Source: Loigolactobacillus backii
Lineage (GTDB): Bacteria > Bacillota > Bacilli > Lactobacillales > Lactobacillaceae
Direction of reading: 5' to 3'
Assembly: GCF_003946275.1 (NCBI RefSeq)
Contig: NZ_RHNQ01000017.1
Coordinates: forward strand, 1-41,505
DNA: 41,505 nucleotides
Shown here piece after piece: positions 35,420 through 41,505 of this stretch. Numbering within the stretch: the first letter of the stretch is position 1; each line of letters begins with the position of its first letter. A program made the position numbers and the translations under genes. The notes under the pieces are model-generated. The model searched no databases. It was not told where the DNA came from and worked only from the letters and a program-made list of their open reading frames with translations.

Positions 35420-37681
35420 ATGAAAGAACTTAAAACCGAAACAACACAGAATTATTGGGATGGTTTCACTGCAGGTGACTGGCAGGGTGAAATTGATGTT
35501 CGTGATTTTATCCAGCAAAACTTGACCCAATATGATGGTGACGAAAGCTTCTTGGAAGGCCCGACTGAAGCAACAACAACGTTAAATAATAAAGTTATCG
35601 CATTGAAGCAAAAGGAACGTGAGGCTGGTGGTGTCTTAGACGCAGACACAAAGGTTCCAGCTACCTTAACTTCACATAAAGCAGGTTATATTGAAAAAGA
35701 TCTAGAAAAAATTGTTGGTTTACAAACTGACAAACCGTTAAAACGTGCCTTTATGCCCTATGGTGGTATTAGAATGGCAGAAGATGCGCTGGAAGCTTAT
35801 GGTTATAAACCGGATCCAGAAATGCACAAAATCTTTTCTGAATGGCGTAAAACACATAATCAAGGTGTTTTTGATGTTTATACACCAGATATGCGCAAGG
35901 CGCGCCATTACAAGATCGTAACTGGTTTACCTGATGCTTATGGGCGTGGCCGCATTATTCCTGATTTACCACGGGTTGCCTTATATGGGATCGACCGTTT
36001 AATTGAAGACAAGATGGCCGATGGTGCTAATTTAGGCGACGGTGAGATGACTGATTCTGTACTTAGATTACGTGAACAAGTTAGCGAACAAATTCGTGCC
36101 TTAACTAACATGAAGGAAATGGCCGCTAGCTATGGTTATGATATTTCACGGCCAGCCGCTAACGCACAGGAAGCCGTTCAATGGTTATACTTTGGTTATT
36201 TAGCCGCAATCAAGACCCAAAACGGTGCTGCAATGTCCGTTGGCCGAATTGATGCCTTCATGGATATTTTCATCCAGCGTGATCTTGATAAAGGCTTAAT
36301 CTCCGAGAAGGACGCGCAAGAATTAATTGATCAATTCGTTATGAAATTACGTTTGGTTCGTTTCATTCGGACACCTGACTATAATGATCTGTTCTCTGGT
36401 GATCCAATTTGGGCTACCTTATCAATGGCCGGTGTTGGCATGGACGGTCGTCATCATGTTTCTAAGACTTCATTCCGTGTTTTGAAGACCTTAGAGAACA
36501 TGGGCGCCGCACCAGAACCAAATATCACCTTACTTTGGGACAAACGCTTACCAGATGGCTTTAAACGTTATGCTTCTGAAGTTTCAATTGATAGCTCAAC
36601 GATTCAATATGAAAACGATGAATTATTACGTGACCAATGGGGAACAGACTATTATGGCATTGCTTGCTGTGTTTCCGCACAACCTGTTGCTGATGGTGTT
36701 CAATTCTTTGGTGCTCGTGCCAATCTTGCTAAGGCAGTTCTTTACGCCATTAATGGTGGTGTTGATGAACTTGCTGGCGCACAAGTTGGCCCCAACGCTG
36801 AACCAATTACAAGTGATTACATTGATTATGATGAATTCATGCGTAAGTTTAGCGTTCAGACAGATTGGTTAGCCGACGTTTACGTTAACGCTTTGAATGC
36901 CATTCACTATATGCATGACAAATATGACTATGAAGCTGAAGAATTGGCACTTAAGAACACGCGCCTTGATTATACTTTTGCAACTGGTATTTCTGGTTTG
37001 TCACACGCCATTGATTCGATCTCCGCAATTAAGTACGGCCACGTTAAGATTATCCGTAATGAAGCTGGGATTGCAGTTGACTTCAAGGCTGACAATGATG
37101 ATTACCCACGTTATGGTAATAATGATGATCGTGCGGATCAAATTGGTAAAGATTTGATCAAACAATTCTATAACAAGATGAACACGCATCATTTATACCA
37201 TGATGCCAAATTATCAACATCAGTTCTCACCATTACATCTAACGTTGTTTATGGTAAGAATACTGGTACAACACCAAATGGCCGCCAAGCCGGCGAACCA
37301 TTCTCACCCGGTGCTAACCCAGCCTATGGCGCCGAAAAGAATGGGGCCTTAGCTTCATTAATGTCAACTGCTAAATTACCATATAAATACGCAACTGATG
37401 GTATCTCAAATACATTTGGGGTAACACCACGTACACTTGGTAACGATGTTGAAGGCCAAAAGGATACCTTAGTTAACATGGTTGATGGTTACATGGAAAA
37501 TAAGGGCATGCATTTGAACATCAATGTCTTTAATCGTGATACATTACGTGACGCTCAGGCTCATCCTGAAAAGTACCCAACCTTAACCGTTCGGGTTTCC
37601 GGCTACTGTGTCTACTTCGCCGATTTAACGAAAGAACAACAAGATGATGTTATTTCACGGACGTACTTTGAAGCGATGTAA
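35420..37681 (+). CDS. pflB: Formate C-acetyltransferase (pyruvate formate-lyase)
   Basis: 753 aa. A glycyl-radical enzyme that splits pyruvate with CoA to acetyl-CoA and formate under anaerobic conditions. Thiyl-radical pair C416-C417 in [10 protein letters not shown]; glycyl-radical loop RVSGYCVYF with G728. Start: ATG 35420 is 8 nt after GGGAGGT (35405-35411). The in-frame ATG at 35369 coincides with the predicted transcription start, so it cannot be used from that promoter. The oxygen-sensitive enzyme needs PflA, encoded 167 nt downstream after a structured gap. Confidence 0.96.
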   Translation: MKELKTETTQNYWDGFTAGDWQGEIDVRDFIQQNLTQYDGDESFLEGPTEATTTLNNKVIALKQKEREAGGVLDADTKVPATLTSHKAGYIEKDLEKIVGLQTDKPLKRAFMPYGGIRMAEDALEAYGYKPDPEMHKIFSEWRKTHNQGVFDVYTPDMRKARHYKIVTGLPDAYGRGRIIPDLPRVALYGIDRLIEDKMADGANLGDGEMTDSVLRLREQVSEQIRALTNMKEMAASYGYDISRPAANAQEAVQWLYFGYLAAIKTQNGAAMSVGRIDAFMDIFIQRDLDKGLISEKDAQELIDQFVMKLRLVRFIRTPDYNDLFSGDPIWATLSMAGVGMDGRHHVSKTSFRVLKTLENMGAAPEPNITLLWDKRLPDGFKRYASEVSIDSSTIQYENDELLRDQWGTDYYGIACCVSAQPVADGVQFFGARANLAKAVLYAINGGVDELAGAQVGPNAEPITSDYIDYDEFMRKFSVQTDWLADVYVNALNAIHYMHDKYDYEAEELALKNTRLDYTFATGISGLSHAIDSISAIKYGHVKIIRNEAGIAVDFKADNDDYPRYGNNDDRADQIGKDLIKQFYNKMNTHHLYHDAKLSTSVLTITSNVVYGKNTGTTPNGRQAGEPFSPGANPAYGAEKNGALASLMSTAKLPYKYATDGISNTFGVTPRTLGNDVEGQKDTLVNMVDGYMENKGMHLNINVFNRDTLRDAQAHPEKYPTLTVRVSGYCVYFADLTKEQQDDVISRTYFEAM

Positions 37682-37690
37682 CTAAAAAGT

Positions 37691-37722
37691 TAGAAAGTGG
37701 ATGAGTTTTCATCCACTTTCTA
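37691..37722 (+). terminator. Strong hairpin after pflB (terminator or processing site)
   Basis: TAGAAAGTGGATGA (37691-37704) pairs perfectly with TCATCCACTTTCTA (37709-37722) around GTTT. No T-run follows, so it may stabilise or partly terminate the pflB message rather than end it. Confidence 0.6.
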
Positions 37723-37824
37723 GTAAAGAGCATTAAACTACGAGTGTTTAGAAAATTGCTAGAAAAACACTAGTAAAAGTAACTTTCAAACGTGATCTAG
37801 GTTTAGTGTTCTTTACTAGAAAGT
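37715..37824 (+). promoter_or_regulatory. Long inverted repeat in the pflB-pflA gap
   Basis: Bases 37715-37738 (ACTTTCTAGTAAAGAGCATT then AAAC) pair over 24 positions with 37801-37824, with two G-U pairs and no mismatch. Inside, AGTGTTT/AAACACT-type bases (37743-37749 and 37764-37771) form a further hairpin. The left arm shares 37715-37722 with the pflB hairpin, so the two structures exclude each other. The pflA ribosome site (GGGGTGA, 37837-37843) lies just downstream. Confidence 0.6.
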
Positions 37825-37848
37825 AGTTTCTTACTAGGGGTGACAGTT

Positions 37849-38664
37849 ATGAAAATTTATGAACAAGATTTATCCGCAGCAACTGCGGTTACAGATAAAG
37901 CACCAATCGGTTACGTTCATTCAATCGAAACGTTTGGTTCAGTTGATGGACCCGGAATCCGTTACGTTGCGTTTCTACAGGGTTGTCGCATGCGTTGCCA
38001 ATTTTGCCATAATCCAGATACTTGGAATATTGGAACAGGTGACGAGGTGACGGCTGACGAGATGTTAGCGGATGCTAAACGCTACCGGGCCTTTTGGGGC
38101 ACACAGGGCGGCATCACAACTAGTGGTGGCGAGGCCTTACTGCAAATTGATTTTATTCTTGATTTGTTTAAGAAGGCCAAGGCAGATGGTATTACAACCT
38201 GTTTAGATACCTGTGGTCAACCGTTCACCCGCAAACAACCGTGGTTTGGTAAGTTTGAAGAGTTAATGAAATACACTGATATTTCAATGGTTGATATCAA
38301 ACAAATCAATCCCCGGGAGCATAAACGGTTAACTGGTTGGAGTAATGAGAATATCTTTGATATGTTAGATTATATGCTGGAACACGATAAGCACGTTTGG
38401 ATTCGCCATGTCTTAGTTCCGCAACGGACGGATTATGATTATGAATTGATTCAGATTGGTAATTACATTAAAACGATCGCACCAATCGTTGATAAAGTGG
38501 AAATATTACCTTACCACACAATGGGCGTTCCTAAGTATGAGGAACTAGGTATTAAGTACCCCTTAGATGGCATTGAACCACCAACGACATTACGGGTTAA
38601 AAACGCCGAACGCCTATTGCATACCAGCGATTACACGAATTACAAAAATTTTCCTAATTATTAA
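37849..38664 (+). CDS. pflA: Pyruvate formate-lyase-activating enzyme
   Basis: 271 aa. A radical SAM protein that abstracts hydrogen from G728 of PflB. Cluster cysteines C46, C50 and C53 in QGCRMRCQFCHNP; SAM-binding TTSGGEALLQ; and D/K positions in SMVDIKQINP. Before the core lies an N-terminal stretch of about 20 residues. ATG 37849 is 6 nt after GGGGTGA; an upstream GTG at 37840 overlaps that ribosome site. Followed by a strong terminator. Confidence 0.95.
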   Translation: MKIYEQDLSAATAVTDKAPIGYVHSIETFGSVDGPGIRYVAFLQGCRMRCQFCHNPDTWNIGTGDEVTADEMLADAKRYRAFWGTQGGITTSGGEALLQIDFILDLFKKAKADGITTCLDTCGQPFTRKQPWFGKFEELMKYTDISMVDIKQINPREHKRLTGWSNENIFDMLDYMLEHDKHVWIRHVLVPQRTDYDYELIQIGNYIKTIAPIVDKVEILPYHTMGVPKYEELGIKYPLDGIEPPTTLRVKNAERLLHTSDYTNYKNFPNY

Positions 38665-38673
38665 AGAAACAAT

Positions 38674-38706
38674 AAAAGACTAGGACATTTGTCCTAGTCT
38701 TTTACT
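38674..38706. terminator. Terminator between pflA and uspA
   Basis: AAAAGACTAGGAC (38674-38686) pairs with GTCCTAGTCTTTT (38691-38703), loop ATTT, A-rich on the left and T-rich on the right; works for both convergent genes. Confidence 0.85.
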
Positions 38707-38742
38707 GTTTCCGAACATTTCTTAGATTGTTTTGGGGGAAAG

Positions 38743-39189
38743 TTACTTTTCTTCGTGATCGGTCACAACTAAAAGTGGTGTTGTCGCGTGGCGGACAACA
38801 TAAGCGGTTGTTGATCCAAGGATGAGGCGTGATAGCGCATCAATCCCTGATTTACCAATAACAATGAGATCTGCCTTATATTCTTTAGGTAAATCCTCGG
38901 CAATTAAGTTTTTTGGAACACCATATTTAACGACTGTTTTAACGTTAACATTTTGCTCTTTGGCACTTTGTTCGGCAACTTCCAGGAGCTCAGTTGCCCG
39001 GCTTTTTAAGTTATCTAGTAAGTTACCAGAAACCGTCAAACCGTAGCCATAGGGGACATACTGCATGTCATTAACGATTGAAACAATATAAAGTGTGCTG
39101 CCAAATACTTTTGCGAGCTGAATGGCCTCCTCAACTGCATGATTGGCATTAGGACTACCATCAGTGGGAACTAAGATTGTCTTGTACAT
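38743..39189 (-). CDS. Universal stress protein (UspA family, ATP-binding type)
   Basis: 148 aa, single USP domain. Starts MYKTILVPTDGSPNANHAVEE, with the ATP-binding G-x2-G-x9-GS motif in GKSGIDALSRLILGSTTAY and the terminal strand PLLVVTD. Cytosolic stress protein of unknown detailed function. ATG (complement of 39187-39189) is 5 nt after AGGGTGAT; the upstream GTG would overlap that site. Divergent from the LysR gene. Confidence 0.92.
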   Translation of the reverse strand: MYKTILVPTDGSPNANHAVEEAIQLAKVFGSTLYIVSIVNDMQYVPYGYGLTVSGNLLDNLKSRATELLEVAEQSAKEQNVNVKTVVKYGVPKNLIAEDLPKEYKADLIVIGKSGIDALSRLILGSTTAYVVRHATTPLLVVTDHEEK

Positions 39190-39383
39190 CGTTATCACCC
39201 TTTCTTGTATTTCAATTTTAGTATAACGAGAATTAGCAATTATTAATAGTTTTATGCATTGACCTAATATTAAAAGCCTATTTTTTAAAATTTTATTGGG
39301 ATTTTAGGCATTTTAAATTGCTTTTATTTATGTAATTCATTATGATAGTCATAGGTATTTCACTATAGAAAAGAGGGACCAAA
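39190..39383. other. Divergent gap uspA/LysR-type regulator
   Basis: AT-rich, 194 nt. It contains a minus-strand -10-like TATACT (complement near 39220) for uspA and an imperfect inverted pair AAAAGCCTA / TTAGGCATTTT (39272-39280 and 39304-39314), a possible regulator site. No RNA gene recognised. Confidence 0.35.
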
Positions 39384-40340
39384 TTGAAGACAAAACAAGA
39401 AAATATCTTTTCTTCTAAAACGTTAACTTATTTCTTACAACTTGCGGAGACAATGAACTATACGCAGGCTGCCCAGCTTTTAGGAATCACACAACCAGCG
39501 TTAACCCAGCAAATTAAGAAGTTAGAACGAACCGTTGACGCGCCATTATTTTACTCGGTTGGTAAGAAATTACATTTATCTGATGCCGGACGGACAATGC
39601 TGAAAACAACGCACGAAATTTATGACCTTCTAAATCAGGCGACGGATGAAATTCAGCAAACAACCAGCGCAACTCAAGGTAAAATCTCAATTGGTTTATT
39701 GGCTTCCATTGAGGACCGTGTGTTAGAAGATTTTGCAATTAAGTACTACAAACAAAATCCCAAAATTGAACTAAGTTTTCACATGTTAACCCGTAAAGAA
39801 ATTTGGGAACGACTTGAAAATAATCAGATTGATTTGGCGGTAATGTATTTACCTGATGATAGTATTAAAAATTGGAAACCATACCAGTCTAAAAAAATCA
39901 TTAGTGAAGATCTGCTTTTCTTACACCATAACGAAAAACTGGCTAAACGAAAGAAGATTAAGTACAAGGATACGATTGATAATGATTGGGTGACTTATCC
40001 CGGCCAATATTATTTAAATTCCTTTATTAAAGAAGCCTATAAGAACCAATTGGTTGATGCGCCAAAGAGTGTGGCTCATTTCACGACGCCTAATCAGATT
40101 ATGCGTTTCTCCAACGCTACTGGGCTTTACACGGCCTTACCGAATTCATACGTTCAGGCTAATGCCGCTACGGCCAATTTATGGTCGGCGCCATTTGATC
40201 CGGCCATTCGCTTTGATTTAGCCTTTGTTTTCCGCAAAGAAAAGAATCAGATTCCGCGGATTGCTAATTTCTTAAGTGGATTTGATCAATATATTGCGAC
40301 GGAAGATTATATTTCACGCCTCAAATCAATTACGGAATAA
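39384..40340 (+). CDS. LysR family transcriptional regulator
   Basis: 318 aa. N-terminal winged HTH: TYFLQLAETMNYTQAAQLLG, ITQPALTQQIKKLE, PLFYSVGKKLHLSDAG. The C-terminal two-lobe effector domain starts about residue 95 (QGKISIGLLASIED). The effector is unknown. TTG start with AAGAGGGA 7-8 nt upstream. The divergent uspA gene is the usual first guess for a target; ppaC, 43 nt downstream in the same direction, may be co-transcribed. Confidence 0.9.
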   Translation: MKTKQENIFSSKTLTYFLQLAETMNYTQAAQLLGITQPALTQQIKKLERTVDAPLFYSVGKKLHLSDAGRTMLKTTHEIYDLLNQATDEIQQTTSATQGKISIGLLASIEDRVLEDFAIKYYKQNPKIELSFHMLTRKEIWERLENNQIDLAVMYLPDDSIKNWKPYQSKKIISEDLLFLHHNEKLAKRKKIKYKDTIDNDWVTYPGQYYLNSFIKEAYKNQLVDAPKSVAHFTTPNQIMRFSNATGLYTALPNSYVQANAATANLWSAPFDPAIRFDLAFVFRKEKNQIPRIANFLSGFDQYIATEDYISRLKSITE

Positions 40341-40383
40341 ATTAATTATTCAATATTTTAATTACTAAGGAGTGTTTTGTTAA

Positions 40384-41313
40384 ATGAGTAAGCAGTTAAT
40401 TTTTGGACACCAAAATCCAGATACTGACGCTATTGTGGCTGCAATGGCATTTTCATACTTGGAAAACAAGTTGGGTAAAGAGACAGAGGCCGTTGCGCTG
40501 GGGGAACCCAATGATGAAACTAAATTTGTTTTAGATCATTTTAATGCAAAAGCACCTCGTGTCATCACCTCTGCAGCTGCAGAAGTGAGCCAGGTAATGT
40601 TGGTTGATCACAACGAGGCCCAGCAGAGCGTGGCCGATATTAAGGACGTTCAAGTAGTTGCGGTTGTTGACCACCATCGAATTGCTAACTTTGAAACGGC
40701 TAACCCTTTATTTTATCGTGCTGAACCAGTAGGGTGTACCAGCACTATTTTAACTAAGTTATATCATGAAAATGACGTGGTTATTCCTAAACAATTAGCT
40801 GGTTTAATGTTGTCAGCAATCATTTCTGATACGTTGTTGCTAAAATCCCCAACGACTACCGACGATGATCGCCAGGCCGTAAAAGAATTGGCTAAATTGG
40901 CTGGTGTGGACGAAAATCAATATGGGTTAGAAATGTTGCGTGCCGGAACTAACGTTGATGATAAGTCTGCGAGTGAATTAATTGATGCGGACGCCAAATC
41001 ATTTACGATGGCCGGTAAATCAGTTCGCGTTGCTCAGATCAATACTGTTGACGTTAATGATATCTATAAACGTCAGGCTGATTTTGAAGCTGCCATTACT
41101 GCCGCAAATAAGGCTGAAGGCTATGACTTGTTTGTTTTGATGGTCACTAACATTTTAGATAGTGATTCTGATGTGTTGGTGGTTGGCGGACCAACTGCAC
41201 CAGTTGAACAAGCATTTTCTGCTAAACTAACCAATAAACGCATCGCCTTACCTGGGGTTGTTTCACGTAAGAAGCAGATTGTCCCACAATTAACTGATGC
41301 TTTTAATGCTTAA
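40384..41313 (+). CDS. ppaC: Manganese-dependent inorganic pyrophosphatase
   Basis: 309 aa. Family II PPase that hydrolyses pyrophosphate from biosynthetic reactions. DHH-type metal site: [14 protein letters not shown] (H9, D13, D15), [10 protein letters not shown], and the DHH signature [10 protein letters not shown]; the C-terminal DHHA2 domain has the [10 protein letters not shown] substrate-binding motif. AAGGAG is 11 nt before the ATG. The native terminator is not visible: an IS end starts 15 nt after the stop. Confidence 0.96.
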   Translation: MSKQLIFGHQNPDTDAIVAAMAFSYLENKLGKETEAVALGEPNDETKFVLDHFNAKAPRVITSAAAEVSQVMLVDHNEAQQSVADIKDVQVVAVVDHHRIANFETANPLFYRAEPVGCTSTILTKLYHENDVVIPKQLAGLMLSAIISDTLLLKSPTTTDDDRQAVKELAKLAGVDENQYGLEMLRAGTNVDDKSASELIDADAKSFTMAGKSVRVAQINTVDVNDIYKRQADFEAAITAANKAEGYDLFVLMVTNILDSDSDVLVVGGPTAPVEQAFSAKLTNKRIALPGVVSRKKQIVPQLTDAFNA

Positions 41314-41362
41314 GTAATTAAAAATAGTGGCTCTCTGTCAAATCCTGTTGATAGCCAATTTT

Positions 41363-41402
41363 ACAGCGTTAGAAGTTAGGCAACTTCTAACGCTGTTTTT
41401 TT
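41363..41402. terminator. Terminator within the IS end, overlapping the transposase stop
   Basis: ACAGCGTTAGAAGTT (41363-41377) pairs perfectly with AACTTCTAACGCTGT (41382-41396), loop AGGC, followed by T7 on the plus strand. The stem includes the transposase stop and last codons. It would stop ppaC read-through into the IS. Confidence 0.8.
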
Positions 41403-41505
41403 ATTTGGTTTGGTGCGCATTTGTTGTAGTTTGATCCGTGAAACTAAATGGTGATAGTTACGAAAACCAAAAGCCGTTCGCTGGATCTGTTTGATCATAC
41501 GATTG
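41376..41505 (-). CDS. ISL3 family transposase, C-terminal part (partial)
   Basis: The last 42 residues of a minus-strand gene that continues beyond the window; too short for a standard open-frame listing. It contains IKQIQRTAFGFRNYHHLVSR, which matches the conserved C-terminal IKRIQRTSFGFRNF-like signature after the DDE domain of ISL3-family transposases, followed by a lysine-rich tail ending ALEVA and TAA (complement of 41376-41378). Whether the gene is intact cannot be seen. Confidence 0.75.
   Translation of the reverse strand, partial: NRMIKQIQRTAFGFRNYHHLVSRIKLQQMRTKPNKKTALEVA

Larger units (their letters stand above)
41329..41505. mobile_element. One end of an ISL3-family insertion sequence (runs off the window)
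   Basis: GGCTCTCTGTCAAATCCTGT at 41329-41348 resembles the terminal inverted repeat of ISL3-type elements, and the minus-strand reading frame behind it is the C-terminus of an ISL3-like transposase. Bases 41321-41328 (AAAATAGT) would be one copy of the 8-bp target duplication expected for this family; the other end lies outside the window. Confidence 0.7.

Noticed and set aside
39190-39383. Structured RNA upstream of the universal stress protein gene (such as the known Lacto-usp motif)
   Set aside because: The 194-nt gap is AT-rich with only one weak inverted pair; I see no clear multi-helix structure.
1-41505. CRISPR array, tRNA or rRNA genes
   Set aside because: No regularly spaced direct repeats, and no cloverleaf or rRNA-like sequence was recognised on either strand.

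Overview
The window is an ordinary chromosomal stretch of a low-to-moderate GC Firmicute. A member of the Lactobacillaceae fits best. It has a 317-aa thymidylate synthase of the long L. casei type next to dfrA, a topA-trmFO-xerC-hslV-hslU block with no codY after it, pyruvate formate-lyase, a Mn-dependent pyrophosphatase, TTG/GTG starts with strong AGGAGG sites, and an ISL3-type insertion sequence end. The species cannot be fixed from the sequence alone.

Layout. 0.1-2.7 kb: an exported FAD-dependent fumarate-reductase-like enzyme, convergent with a YitT-family membrane protein. 2.8-8.5 kb: dapB-cca (overlapping ATGA), then an ABC-F ATPase, thyA and dfrA as a tight run. 9.1-14.1 kb: haemolysin III-type membrane protein (minus), then degV, followed by an SGNH hydrolase - ypmS - yozE - S41 protease operon. 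14.4-18.7 kb: PEP synthase behind a cre-like site, then a divergent TetR/SDR pair. 19.4-28.5 kb: ylqF-rnhB, dprA, topA-trmFO-xerC-hslV-hslU, i.e. ribosome assembly, R-loop removal, DNA uptake, supercoiling, tRNA methylation, chromosome dimer resolution and ATP-dependent proteolysis. 28.6-35.1 kb: LacX-type aldose epimerase and plsY (convergent), then parE-parC. 35.4-38.7 kb: pflB and its activase pflA. 38.7-41.3 kb: a universal stress protein, a LysR regulator and ppaC. From 41.33 kb on: one end of an ISL3-family element that runs off the window.

The most interesting signal is not a protein. Three plus-oriented intergenic elements (5015-5125, 8730-9002, 9016-9126) and a rearranged inverted relative (28481-28599) form a structured repeat family. 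Two copies are both exactly 111 nt, share the same four-helix fold, and differ by 11 compensatory base-pair changes with one uncompensated pair; their conserved bases lie in the unpaired parts. The long copy keeps the basal helices and internal loop but carries a much larger apical domain. This pattern is expected of a structured RNA, or of a hairpin mobile element under structural selection. I cannot name the family.

Other points for a second look: terminator-like hairpins whose 3' arm contains the Shine-Dalgarno of the next gene (dprA and xerC); a 24-bp inverted repeat in the pflB-pflA gap that competes with the pflB terminator arm; nested palindromes between the TetR and SDR genes; a serine microsatellite inside the SGNH hydrolase; and the IS end 15 nt after the ppaC stop codon.
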